From: Plectosphaerella cucumerina | Lineage: Eukaryota > Ascomycota > Sordariomycetes > Glomerellales > Plectosphaerellaceae | Assembly (NCBI GenBank): GCA_020746995.1 | Contig: JAGPXD010000001.1 | Span: forward strand, 3,348,001 to 3,412,000 | Direction of reading: 5' to 3' | DNA: 64,000 nucleotides | Shown here: piece after piece, positions 11,615-23,466 of the stretch | Position numbering within the stretch: the stretch's first letter is position 1 | Layout: every line of letters begins with the position of its first letter | The notes under the pieces: generated by a model | Told to the model about the DNA's origin: nothing | Database searches by the model: none | Seen by the model: only the letters and a program-made list of their open reading frames with translations | Position numbers and translations under genes: made by a program

Positions 11615-14511
11615 GGTTGGTTCCTTGGATCGGTCCCTCGCTAGTCGTATGTAGTCGTGGTGGTAGTGTACAGTAGCAAACTAACCCGGGGAATCCAAGG
11701 TGCTGTCGGACCATCTGGTGAGATGACTGCAACGCCAGGCAGCACAGTGGAGGTTTTGGCAGGTGAGGTCGAGCGAATGCAGTGGTGCCTCACAGTCTGG
11801 TTATTAATACACTGGACCGGGGTACTGAGCAGTCCAGTGTGAGTGTACCGTTCCTGTGCTGCCAGTGGTCGATAATCATGGACCCGGACTGTTTTGCGCC
11901 GTGGAAGCTGAGTGGAGGGAAGGAGCAACCCGCGGGGTCAACACAGCACAGGTGATCGGTTTGTCGGTGCAGACGTTGTGGTGGAGTGTGCCCGGTGAGG
12001 TGGGAAACAATGAGCGGGGCAGATCAGATCCAATCGATGTCACGGACGGAATGGCGGGATGCCTCGAGCTCCTGCGCTTTGTTGTCTGGGTCGATTGCCT
12101 TGCGCCTCCGTGTAATGCACCGTCCCTCTCATCGTCAGTTTGCTTTCTGTTTGCCTCCACTTCCTCCCTGTGGCATTGGACCACACCGGGGAGCTGGTCG
12201 GTCAGGAACAGGTAGCAGTGCTTCAGACGGCAGGTACATCAGATTGACAAGGGAAGGCAGGAGCAATCCATGGAATGGGAGCACCTGCCATGCCATCGAA
12301 CCCGCCGTAATGATACGATGCGAGATGGAACCAACCACCTCAGTACCTCGGTCTTCGCTTGACCAAAGTACCCAGTACGTCCCGTCCACCAGCGCAACCT
12401 ACATTGGAACTGCTGTAGCCCGAAGCCAGGGAAACTTCAGGGACGAGAGGGAGAGTCCGCGCGAGGCCGTCAGTGCCACTCAATGGCAGCTCGCACGGGC
12501 TGTCGGCAGGGGCTCCGGCGCTAATCCAAGTGGTTGCCAGGCATCCTGGTCTTGTCCTCACGTCTACTTGTACCTCGCCAGGGTTAGCGCTCTGGTACTT
12601 GGAAGTGGCGTGGGGCTCACGTCGACTGCAACATCCCTCCACCGTGCCATTGCTAACATCAGGCAAAAACAAAGAACCAGATATCTCCCTCCATCTGCTC
12701 GACTCGAGTGTCTCGGCTCCTGCAAGACAGGGCGTCCATCCACCCAGCGATTCAAACGACCGGTCCAGCACGAAATCAGGGTTTCTCGTGGGCGCCGTCC
12801 TCGCTAGCCCCGGGACAACTTCTTCAGTCCATCGCGCTACCACTGCATTAGCACCGTTGTTAGCAGCTTCACGCACCGGTGCTGGATCCCCTAGGCCGCC
12901 TGGCGAGCAGCCACCTTCCCGGCCGGGAGGCACTTCCGACATGGCCTTCAAGTTGGCCCTCTTCCACTCTCCTCTTCTGGTGTTAGTGAACCTGCCGATA
13001 TCCCTGCTTCTGCCCCCCCGTCTGCCGTTGGAAATCTGAGACAAATCGTCGGCCTGGCCGAAGCCTCCATCCTTTTTAGAACTGATCGACCCAACCTCGC
13101 CGTTGAACCGCTCATGGGCTTACCGGGCAAATGATCCTTCGGGGGGCTCGGCTCGACCCCAGCACCAACTGCAGGGCTTCCACGAGAAGGTCTGTTTGTT
13201 GGTCAGGATACCCTGCAGCACGGCACCCACCCATCCAGTATCGGGTACCGAAAAGGTAAACTTATTTCACTCTGCATCTCGCCCAGGTCCCCGTGCCTGT
13301 GACTCGATGCCCGCCACAACAGCCGCCAGGGACGCCCGTCTTTTCTTTTCCCCATAACGCTCCCGCCGCCCACTGTCTGTGCAGGTTGGCACATTTCAGA
13401 TCTGTCACATATGACAGATCACTCCAGACATCATGCCACCACCAGGACTGGTCCGGTTCATTCCTCGGGCCGCTGATTGCAGTTCATCCCGCGTGCTCAT
13501 CGCCCTCGCGGCCGGCGTGAGACTGGAACGAAGGGGAGGTCGAAGAGGAGGGATTGATACGCTGCGTCCGAGGCGTCACATCTGCCTCTTTGCTTCACCG
13601 GTTCTTGCTTCACCGGCCAGCGCCCAGGCGAACAGCCAAGTCAGGTCGTATAATGACCACTCATTGGCTCGCTTTGTCGCGGACACAGCTGAGCCGATGA
13701 GACATGCCTATGTTGCGGCATTATCTGGCATTTCGGTTAGCCGTCCCCAGTTCTGGCTGATCAGGGGGGCCTCACATGGACGGGATGGACTTCTGAGAAC
13801 CCTGAAGGACGTGGGATGCAGCGGGGCGGACAACAGCCTGATGTGCTGCCTCACGAAGGCGTTTGCCGGGCCAGAACATCATCATTCCGTCCTTGACATT
13901 CGTCCTATTCCTCTCTCTCTCGAAAAGTTCCCTATTCTTGTTCATTTCCAGACGTCAATGTTCTTCTCAGACTTTAGGGTGCATCAACTTTACCTTGAAA
14001 GCATGTCCGTGGAGGGGTCGGCCGGTGAATTCACCGAGACACACCGAGCCGGGGGCACCTTCCACGTCACGTCACCGAGGTGGCCAATGCTCCAGCTCCA
14101 GCTCCTGGACACATCGACCTCACCTCATCCCACTCCCGGCCAACGACAAAAGTGAAGCTGCTAGAGGCTCGGCATACAGTTTCCATTCTCGTGCCCCATC
14201 GTACATCCGTGCATCGAGCTTGATTCCTTATCAACCTTGAACCGCGGCTCTCACCTCTCTCGGCCCGCGTGAGACAGCTCAGCTTGTCAAGGATCACCTC
14301 CCGAACCAAACACACAAGACCATCCCGCGCGGGAGCCCGTGATCGACCCCCCACAGCGCCTCATGTGCCTGCCGTGCGTGTCTCACCCAAGCCCGGCGTG
14401 AAGCTCTTCCGCGCGACCAGGGAACACCCACGACGACGACGACGGCCAGCCCCGTCGCCGCACGTGTCCTTCCTCAACGACACACCAACCCTTCACACAC
14501 ACACCGCCACC

Positions 14512-15847
14512 ATGGAGCGATCAGCACACACGGATCGGCCCGCGGACGCTGCCGAGGACGAGTACAGGTCTCGGAAGAGGGCCGAGATCCTGGACGCCTG
14601 CAGATGGAGGCTTGTCGGTGCCCTGGAGACCCTAGGAGAATCAAGGGGCGGTTTCCTCGATGACGAGCTCAGGAGTATGGCATGTGAGTAGTGGTACCGT
14701 ACCCTGTCGTACCAGCCACCGGCATCTGACTGACGCGCGCGTCAAGGGCCGATTCTCCTTGGGGTTTCGGATGGAAGCGAGAAACCTCATTCCGAGGCTG
14801 ATGATACGGATGCCAGCTGGAAGAGCCTCCCTCGCCACAAGGACGAAGAGCAGGTGCAGCTGGACGTCAACCGAGCCTTCATCTACTACCCGCGAGGTAT
14901 GTTACCCTTGGCGCCGTCGAACCAGATCGCATACTGACACAGCTCACCCAGACCAGACAGACGCCGAGCTCACACGGCGCAAGTCGGAACTCTCGGACCT
15001 AATTGTCAGCGTCCTCCGCCGCTATCCCTTCCTCTGCTACTTCCAGGGCTACCATGACATCTGCCAGGTCTTCCTGCTGGTATTGCCCTCCGCAACCCTA
15101 CGCTCGCGCTTAGTCGCCCGCCTCTCCGTCCTCCGCATCCGCGACTTCATGCTCACCACCCTCGAGCCCACCGTCGCCCAACTACGCCTCATTCCCGACA
15201 TCCTCGGCGCCGCAGATGCATCCCTGCGCCGCCACCTGTCCGGCACCGAGCCGTTCTACGCCCTCGCCGGTACCCTGACCATGTACGCCCACGACGTGCA
15301 AGCCTACGGCGACATCGCCCGCCTCTTCGACGTCCTCCTCGTTCGAGAGCCTGTCTTCAGCGTCTATATGTTTGCCCAGATCGTCCTCGACCGTCGGGAC
15401 GAGCTCTTCGAGCAAGCCGAGGAGGACCCTTCCATGCTCCACCTCATCCTCTCCAAGATGCCTCAGGGCATGGACTTTGAGAAGCTCATCGCCGACACCA
15501 CGGCGCTGTACCGCCGATACCCACCCGAGAGCCTCCCCGCGTGGAAGCGGATATCCAAAGCGAGCTGTCTCAAGACGGCCAAGTCCATCGACGTTTGCGC
15601 TGCGCAGACCATGGCCGAGGGAGAGGCCTGTTTTCAGAAGCAGCTGGCCGAATTGGCAGCCGCAGAGCGTCGGAAGAAGCTCTTCCGCGCGCTCTGGGCG
15701 CACCGCAAGGCCGTCGGCGGTGTGGGAGTAGCCGTCATGGTGGGAGTTATCGCCGTGCTTCTCCGTCGTCACACCGGACTTCTAACATTTCTGCCGAGTG
15801 TATGGTCCGGCTGGAGTAACAGCACAACTTGGACATACAAGTTCTAG
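14512..15847 (+). CDS. TBC-domain Rab GTPase-activating protein with C-terminal membrane anchor
   Basis: Exons are 14512-14683, 14747-14896 and 14952-15847, encoding 405 aa. An alternative third acceptor at 14942 would add three residues in frame. The TBC domain starts around residue 57 with AWPILLG. It carries the arginine-finger region VQLDVNR (near residue 98) and the glutamine-finger motif YFQGYHD (near residue 137), the two catalytic elements that stimulate GTP hydrolysis by Rabs. Near the C-terminus there is a hydrophobic stretch, VGVAVMVGVIAVLLRR, followed by a short tail. That layout matches TBC1D20/Gyp8-like proteins, which sit on ER membranes and act on Rab1/Ypt1-type GTPases. The Kozak-like context is CCACCATGG. 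The Rab specificity is inferred from architecture only. Confidence 0.88.
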
Positions 15848-16047
15848 TCATAGAATACAACCCCTTCACAAAGCACAAGGACCGCAACGCCTCTCTTGGA
15901 GAGAGTTGTCAAATGTTTGAAATCGTAGCATTGATGGAAAGCCTTCCGAAATCACAACTCCCAAACACCAAGCCTGTGAACTAGTAACCTTTAATATGCA
16001 TCGACGCTCCCGACGCCCTTCCCATTCACTTGCCCCGCCCTCACTCC

Positions 16048-18089
16048 TCAGGCGCCCTCCTGGAAAGCAGCCTTGAGTCCCTCGAAATGCTCTTGTTGCT
16101 CCTCAGACAGCTTACCCGAGCCGTCGCTGATGATGGTTAGGACGAGGGAGTAGTTGTTGTATAGGAACCGCTCGCGTTTCCGCTTGTCGCTGTACAGCTG
16201 GCTCTGCCGTGTCAGGAACGCCTCAATCTCAGACCGCAGCCGCCTCAGGCTCGACACGACCGGCTCATCGTCGCCCGCCTCGGTGCTCAGTGCCAGCAGA
16301 CCCTGCAGCAGCTGCCCAAACCGCTGCGTGACAAGGTGCGGCGCAGCGGACAGCTTCGCCTGGTCCGCCTTGGCGGGCTTGGTAGGAAGCGAGTTGGTGA
16401 GCTGGCGGACCGACTCACAGTGGTGGTCCATGACCACCTGCAGCCTCGGCCAGAGGAGCATGCTGGTGCCGTTGATGTAGTTCTCCATGGCTGGGACCTT
16501 GCGCCGCTGGAGCTCAAAGGCAAGGTGTTGGTTGATTCGGATGCTCAGCATGAGACCCAAAGCATCGTAGCTGTCGCCAGCCAGGGCCTTGGACATGGTC
16601 TGGCCTAGATTGAACGTGGGCTCGAAGATGTAGTTGAAGTGTTTGGACACCACCGCCATGGACAGTGGCGGCGAGAAGTAGGTGGCCAAAAAGCTGTACT
16701 CCGCGGTGGCGTTGTCTATCAAAGCCAGGTTGAAGCTGCGGAACGGCACCTCGAGGTAGTGTGTTGATGTGTCTTCCTCGGCCAGATACGAGGAGATGGC
16801 AGCTTGACTGTTAGTCTTCAGCAGGTCAATACGGCGTCCGAGGTTGAAGGCATCGTGCGGGGCTGTTGGCGGTTTGGCAGCCGACAAAACAGATGCCTTG
16901 CGAGACGGCTCCTCCAGTCCGATGACGTCGGTCTTGCCCAAAGCATGAACCTTCATCTTTGCCAACGCCGTCTGGTACCGGCTGAATTGGTTTGCATAGT
17001 ACCAGCGCATGGTGTTGAGATACGCCTGGCAGATCTCCAGCGCCAACGTGGCGTGGTGCCGATGCAAGAAAGCATACAGCTCCTTGAAGCGCAAGAAGTT
17101 CTGCTGCTGTATGATTTGAGCATTGATATGGGGTGATCTCAGGGCCTTGATCTGCGCGACGATGTAGTCCCGAATGCGCTCGATGGCCTTGAGGATGAGC
17201 TTTTCCAGCAGCGGGCCCAGGTCCGTCCAGGCCTTGCTCTGGCGCTGGCTGCCCGAGCTGTTCTTGTACGCAACGGCGCGCTTGTCCACCTCTGCCAGCA
17301 TCTTGACCCATGCTTCGTCAATGTGGCCCTCGGAGATCTTGTTGATGACGAGGGGCGATACGCTCAGCTCCTCGACCACAGGTCCCAGCGCCTTTTCGAC
17401 AGCCCTTCGGTTCTCCAGCCGCACGTTAAGCGCCATGGATCTTGACTGGAGCGATTCGATATCGGCAGACACAGCTGCGAGGTCGTTTCGGAAGCTTGCC
17501 AGGTTGTTCTCGACTGAGTCTAGGACTCCATCGCATGCGGCGATTGATCGATGTAGGTCCTCATATTTGGCCTTTTCGCGTTCATCTGTTGGGCGTCTTG
17601 TCAGCGAGAAATACCGCGCTGCTGGTGAGGATGCGACCTGCACTCATCCACTGTTTGCCGCTGCGCCGACGAGTCCGCGACAGCCTCCGCAACGGGCTGG
17701 GCGGCAAACTCTCGCAGACCGAGCCCCCCAAAGTCGACGTCCAGTTCCAAGTCCTCCACACCTATCGATGTCGCATGCGACTCATCCTTGGACGTGGTGC
17801 CCAGGACCTTATCCAGGGTTTCTAGCGGGTCTGGTCCATCGTAGGCCGTCTGCGACTGCTTCAAGCCGGAACCGTTGGGCTTTCTGGACGATGCCAGGAA
17901 GGAGGTGGAGGAGTCATTCGAGATTAGGGAGAGGCTCGAACCCCTTGGCGTGTTTCCCGGGCGATGCGACGTCACATACGGTCCTGCCGCGCTCGATGTT
18001 CTCCGGGGCAAGGGTGAATAGGGTCGGCTGGCTGGTTGGGATCCCGAGGGAGATGGGCTGGGTTGCGCGGCGAATCGATCGAGCCACAT
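16048..18089 (-). CDS. VPS52: Vps52 (Sac2), GARP tethering-complex subunit
   Basis: The reading is 18089-17644 joined to 17596-16048, giving 664 aa. Vps52 is the core subunit of the GARP (and EARP) complex, which tethers endosome-derived vesicles at the trans-Golgi. The N-terminal ~170 residues are Ser/Pro-rich and disordered. A helical segment follows (EREKAKYEDLHRSIAACDGVLDSVENNL), then the family region around LRFKELYAFLHRHH, MRWYYANQFSRYQTAL and PFRSFNLALIDNATAEY. The intron is the weak point: donor GTGCAG at 17643 and acceptor AAG at 17597 give a 47-bp intron that keeps frame, but the better-looking acceptor CAACAG at 17586 does not. The identity is secure while the exact junction is not. 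Confidence 0.85.
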
Positions 18090-19496
18090 GGTAGAAGCGG
18101 TCCGGGGACTGTGCTGCGCTCTTCGGGGGAGAATTCAGATCATGAGTGGAAAATCAAGGGCACATCAGATGCAAGTAGCAAGTCCTGCATCCCAATGGCG
18201 ATGCTGTCGCTTGGTGTCTCGATCATCAAAGGGCACTGGCAGGGGGCAAGCTCCTTGCTGGGTTGTGAGCTCGACGAGGCTGAATGGCCTTCCGACAGAG
18301 GGCACAAACTGATTGGCCAGAGACGAGACCACCGCCACATCTGGGCAGCACAGCGGGCTGTCAATCGGTGGGTCCAAGAGGCGCAGTCTGCCGGGGCCGG
18401 CCGTTCACCAACAACACGGGTGGTACTGGGATAGTAGTGTGGAAGCCTACGTTACCCTTCTGACATTTCGAGTCTCTACAAGAGAATTCGAATATGGCAT
18501 CAACGTCTGCTGATATGCCCACTTCAGCTTCTTTCCCATCTGCCGGTGAGGGAGCGAGGGGCGAGCTGAGGGATCCATTGGCGTGGCGAGGTAACTGCGG
18601 TCCCTGTGTCGCATTGAAATGCTGGAACACAGTGCTAGCATGTGCAAAGGTGGGGTTGTTCTCGAGCCGCCAGGATCTCACAGTTCCAGTGTCTTCCCGC
18701 TCTTTGGAAGAACATGCACCTAACGATATGCAGCCTGGCAGCCTCCCAGAGAAGCGGAAGTGACACACATGACCGCCCGACATCACAAGCGCAACCTGTA
18801 GGAAACAAGCGGGCAGTTATGCCTCGCAGCCCGCAGGCAATAGTGCTTGAGGGGACATGGAAAACCAAGATCTGGCTGAGACACTGGCTTTTTCGGCGTA
18901 GCATCTCTGCCAACAAGACGACGTGGTGCACCATGGCCTGGTGCCTCACGGCCTGGTGCCTCCCCCGCCACCCTGCCGCACATGGTCTAGGATCATTTAG
19001 GCATCGCTGTCTGTGTGGCGCCTCTGAAGACTCACACGGCCAAGCCGTGCGAATCCTGCTGGCCCTGTCGGCATCGGAGGAGCTTCCCAAGGTTCCACCT
19101 CTGAAAGACGCTGGCCAGCGCGGGGTCTGGGTCGTCCGGCGGGGGTCGATGGCCCTTTCCCGGCCCCTGAAGCCTCAGCGCCAGCCAGCGCCAGCAGCGT
19201 GAGGTGAGTCCCGTCCGGGTACCAGAGGCGGGCAGTGGCCCAGCGGCCCTTGGGCTGCCCGGGCTGGGCTGGCGGGGACCCATGGAAGGGCCCAATAACA
19301 AATTGAGGAAAAAAATTATATCGCCCTCCTTCCCCTCCACCTGGCCCCCCTCTTGTCCGCCGCCTCTTCCTCCCCTTCTCATCCTTTACATCCCCCCGAA
19401 GGCCACACGTCTCTCAACTTGCACACGCAGCATCGACAGTCGAACTCCTCGTACCACCTCGTTCATTCCCAAACAGACACCCGTCAATCCTTCAAA
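18090..19496. other. Divergent intergenic region VPS52 / eIF5A
   Basis: These 1.4 kb hold both promoters. The last ~180 bp before the eIF5A ATG are strongly pyrimidine-rich (CCTCCTTCCCCTCC..., CTTTACATCC), as is usual upstream of highly expressed fungal genes. Short open frames here lack any recognisable motif. Confidence 0.55.
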
Positions 19497-20432
19497 ATGG
19501 CCGACGACAACGTTGTGAGTACAACCACCCTGCTCTTGCTTTGCCCCGCGATTGCCCCGAGCTGTCCCTGGGGGCCTGGCGTGGCCGCGTGCGTGCGCTG
19601 TGGGAGGGGGAAAGGCGGGAAGGGAGGGCGAAAACACCACCCCGCATTGGGATGAACCCCGCGACAACCACCCGACCACGCTGCATCCTCCCGCCCGCCC
19701 GCCAGCCTGCCTGCCTTGCCTCGCTCGTCTCGCATGGCCGTCCCGATGAATCAATTGTCGGAGCATGCTGGGGCCGCCGTCGCATCCATCTACATCACCT
19801 GGTTGAGTCCGAGTCGCTAATCGCCATGCCCACCCGCAGCACGAGCTCGAGTTCGACACCGCCGATGCGGGTGCCTCGACCACCTACCCCATGCAGTGCT
19901 CTGCCCTGCGCAAGAACGGTTTCGTCGTCATCAAGAACCGCCCCTGCAAGATCATCGACATGTCCACCTCCAAGACCGGCAAGCACGGTCACGCCAAGGT
20001 CCACCTTGTCGCCACCGACATCTTCACCGGCAAGAAGCTTGAGGATCTCTCCCCCTCCACCCACAACATGGACGTCCCCAACGTCTCCCGCAAGGAGTAC
20101 CAGCTTGTAAGTCGAGCCCACGCCATTCCTAGTCCACGCCGTCGCTGACATGCCGTCCCTCAGCTTGACATCTCCGACGATGGTTTCCTCTCCCTCATGA
20201 ACGAGGACGGCGACCTCAAGGACGACGTTCGCATGCCCGACGGCGAGATCGGTGACAAGATCGAGAAGCTCTTCAGGACCGAGGAGAAGGACACCAGTAA
20301 GTTGAACAATCCCGGGTCATACCCCGCGCGCCGGACAACCGCCGAAAACTGACACCCCGCACAGACGTCGTCATTCTCACCGCCATGGGTGAGGAGGCCG
20401 CCGTTGAGGCCAAGGAGGCTCCCCGCCAGTAA
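19497..20432 (+). CDS. Translation factor eIF5A (hypusine-containing)
   Basis: Exons are 19497-19514, 19840-20106, 20164-20296 and 20365-20432, encoding 161 aa, the usual size. eIF5A binds the ribosomal E site, relieves stalling (for example at polyproline) and aids termination. The signature STSKTGKHGHAK is intact; the lysine preceding HGHAK (residue 54) is the one converted to hypusine by deoxyhypusine synthase. The OB-fold half follows (YQLLDISDDGFLSLMNEDG). The first coding exon is only 18 nt (MADDNV) and is followed by a long 325-bp intron, a common arrangement in abundant fungal translation genes. The other introns are 57 and 68 bp. The CT-rich upstream tract suggests strong constitutive expression. 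Confidence 0.97.
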
Positions 20433-21246
20433 ACGCTTCACTCTATCAACGTTGATGAAAGACGGTCTCCCGCGATTCATTCTTCTGTTTTGCGCCTAAT
20501 GGCGACTGCGGACGCATGAAGACGAGCCACGAGTGCTTCTCGCCCCGTCGAAATACCCACGAATCACCCGAGGGTCGTTGCGTAGGAGGAGTTCTATCTG
20601 GACAGGAACTGATGATGATGATGCTGGTTAAATGACCTCGACAACTTCGATGCGCCATCGCACGACTCGTATTTTCCTTTGTGTCCCGATCGCCTCCCGG
20701 CCCGCAAATCACCAACCAGCCTCGTCCTGGGAAAAGGTAGCCGAATAAAAAGTAGGGAGAGCTTCGCCTAGGCGCGACAGTCTTGTCCGATGGAAGCAAA
20801 CGATTTATGTCTGACTTTTGGTACCCCAACGCTCGTCGTGTCGTGAATGTTTGTGTATGAGGTGAAGCATGTTGCGATAAACATCTTAATTTGACCTTGA
20901 GAGAATTATCAGAAGAGAATGGGCTGCAAAAGATCTTCGATTGTCTCATGTCATTTTGCGACTCGATGCTTCGCGCCGCTTTCGAGGTGCTAAGATTTTG
21001 AAGGAGCTGTCGGCGAAGTCTGATTTCATCGAGTCCACCAGGCAACCCTCTCAATACAACTATCAACATGAGCATGTCATTTCTGGCCCAGAACCCATCA
21101 AAGTACCCAGCGACATGAATGGATAGCCCGTCACTGTACCGAGAACAATACCCTGACCACTCAGTTATCACACTGGCCAACCTCCCGAAACGGGCCCGCG
21201 CCCAGCACCTCTAATTCAACTCCATCGTTCGTTTGCCGCATCCACC
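20433..21246. other. eIF5A to RRN7 intergenic region
   Basis: This interval contains the eIF5A 3' UTR and RRN7 promoter. It is more AT-rich than its surroundings at 20720-21120. A 244-codon minus-strand open frame (20446-21180) has no motif and is treated as chance. Confidence 0.5.
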
Positions 21247-23112
21247 ATGGACGCAGGCACGCGCGACCTGCGCAAGTTCGCCAAGGGGGAACGATGCGCC
21301 GAATGCGGCACCAGGAGGTACTTCTGGGAGGGGGGCCGGCAGTACTGCAGCGAGGGCCATCAGATTGAGGTAGGTTGCGACGACTCAGTTCAAAGAGAGA
21401 AACTCACCATGCATCGCAGGGTGTCGTGCAATATGACATGGGCGAGGATGCCTTCGGCACCACCGGTCGCACATATCGCAAACAGAAGGAAGCCAAAGTT
21501 CACGAGAAGCGAAAGCTCACAGGCCGGGCCGCAAGAGATCTTTACCTCGAGTGCCTCCAGCTTCTGCTACGGAAACAGATTGAGTGGCTCACGGACGCCA
21601 AGGGCCACAAGGCCGAGCTAGAGACTGTCGTCCGAGACCTCTGGGATCTCAGGATCAGAGGCAGCCCCGGCGATGGCCTGCAAGATCTGACGTCCGACGG
21701 TGACATGTCAGGCAACGACTCACGGTCACGAGCATCAAGCCGTGAAAGGAGAGCATCGAGTTGGGGACCGGAGACAGGAGGCTCTTGGCCAGCGCCGAGA
21801 GTATCTGATACCCTCGCTCTCTGCTACCTGGGATGTCTTCTGCTCCGGATACCAACAAAGATTGGCGACTTCGTCAAATGGGCCCGAGGCGGGAACATCG
21901 TCTACAAACAAGCTGTAAGTCTAGACACGCCCTCGTTTCCAAACACCTCTGACGGTATTTAGTACCTCCATCTGCCCAACGACGCTTGGACAAGATTGCC
22001 GGCCACATATCAGTCACTATTTCAGGCAGCAGACTCGGCGACATTTGACGATGGAGAGCTTCATTCCGTTGTCATGAATCTTGCGCTCTCGTTCCGTCTT
22101 AACTACGAGATGGAGTTCCCGCCACTGAATGATGTTTTGATCACCCTTCAGTATGTGCGGGAACTTGGCCTGCCTCGTAAGACAATATCACCGTACTTCA
22201 ATGGTTGAATTCTCGCTAACTGTCAAAGTCGAAATCCTATCAGTGGTGCGTAGGGTTCCTCGCATTTTGGGACTGGATTACTCCTTCCCCTCCGCTCAAC
22301 CCAGGATTCGTGCCATCGACCACCCGGAAATTCTTCTCGTCTCCATCGTCGTATTGGCAACACAGTACTGCTTCCCCTTCGAGGATGTCGGCCTCCCCGA
22401 TCAGCACGGGACGTATGTTCAGATACCACAGATGGATTGGGCCAAGTGGGAGGAATTGATGGCACCGATCATGAACAGAGCCCGAGACTCGGAGGAACTC
22501 GACTACAAGACCGTCACTGCTGCTGATATCACGAACATGACGCCCGAGCAGCTGGAAAAGTACTTTACACACATGTCTCTCCAGCTCGACAATGCAGGTA
22601 AGAGCCATCATGAACGGAGAGACCCTAGAGGGATGCGCTGACACGGAAAAGGCGACGAAAATGACACTGCGTTCCTGGCCAAGTTCTTCCCCACGGAGAA
22701 GGCCCGGCCATTTCCACCCCAGGAAGAGGATACGGACCAAGCAGTAAACACTCGCGCAGTTGATGTCCAAGAGCAGGCCGTTGCTTTTGGCAAGTCTTCC
22801 GTGGAACAGCAGCTTGCTCTGGAAAGGTATTACTCGTACAAGAGGCTCGAGGACCTGCCACCTCACGGCCGGATGTTCTACGACCTGGCGGCCAGACTGG
22901 CTGGGTTGTCATCTCTCTCGCTGCTCAAGGCAGTCAATATGCTGGAGCTGCAGGTGAGGGCCTGGAAGAGGCGGCAGGTGTTGCTGGAAGCCGAACGCCG
23001 GCAGGTGCGAGAGTCACGAGAGGGTGGTATCGACGAAGGACCGCCCAACCCCGACTATTTCGAGGTTCTTGATGCCCAGGAGGACGACGAGACGGTTGTG
23101 AATACCAGCTAG
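21247..23112 (+). CDS. RRN7: RNA polymerase I core-factor subunit Rrn7 (TAF1B/TFIIB-like)
   Basis: Exons are 21247-21369, 21420-21914, 21963-22176, 22229-22597 and 22652-23112, encoding 553 aa. All four introns are short (48-54 bp). Rrn7 is the TFIIB-related subunit of the Pol I core factor that recruits Pol I to the rDNA promoter. The N-terminal zinc ribbon is visible: Cys17, Cys20, Cys34 and His38 (ERCAECGT ... YCSEGH). It is followed by a B-reader-like basic segment (TYRKQKEAKVHEKRKL) and the two cyclin-like folds (ARDLYLECLQLLLRKQIEWL; SDTLALCYLGCLLLRIPTKIGDFVKWA; LEILSVVRRVPRILGLDY). A Ser/Arg-rich insert lies between residues ~110 and 145. RRN5, another Pol I factor, lies about 16 kb away. 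Confidence 0.9.
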
Positions 23113-23466
23113 CCAAGGTCCAAATGCCACAGGCATCTCATCCATCAGGGGTGTTGACGTGAATCCTGGCCTGTTGCCCTGTGACCGTCAGGCACAGACA
23201 GGCCTTTGGCGGGGTGTCCAAATTTTGACAGCCCGCCGCACTAGGGGGCGATCCCCACAGGCCTCCGGTACGTGAGCGATGGCACTGATTTGTGTTGCGA
23301 GCTGTGGCTCATGGATCCACTTCCGCATGACCAGCATTCGAGCCCTAGGGCTAAATTTTTCTGAACCTCAATCGGAAGGCGAGTCCCACCATTTGTTGCC
23401 CGCCCAGTCGAACGTCAAGTCACGTCTCTCGCCAACCCATCAACCAGATTCGCGAAAACCGGCAAG
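23113..23466. other. RRN7 to ubiquitin-L40 intergenic region and 5' UTR
   Basis: This interval contains the ubiquitin-L40 promoter and a non-coding 5' leader. The leader's last base (A at 23467) becomes the first base of the start codon after splicing. No separate gene was seen. Confidence 0.55.

Larger units (their letters stand above)
10048..14511. other. Very long divergent intergenic region
   Basis: These 4.46 kb separate the start codons of the MMS1-like gene (-) and the TBC gene (+). Open frames of up to about 270 codons occur, but their residue composition (Arg/Pro/Ser/Gly-rich, no motif) looks like chance reading of GC-rich DNA. The interval has a poly-T run near 11280-11291, two microsatellites (listed separately) and CT-rich stretches close to 14400-14510. 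No tRNA box pair or transposon ends were recognised. Confidence 0.55.

Noticed and set aside
12473..13039. 188-codon plus-strand frame in the long divergent region
   Set aside because: Low-complexity Ser/Pro/Leu composition, no domain, no splice partners; overlapped by equally long frames on the other strand.
19515..19839. snoRNA within the long first intron of eIF5A
   Set aside because: Only a partial C-box-like GATGA was found, with no suitable D box.
20446..21180. 244-codon minus-strand open frame between eIF5A and RRN7
   Set aside because: No motif, composition like translated UTR, and it overlaps the eIF5A 3' UTR and RRN7 promoter.
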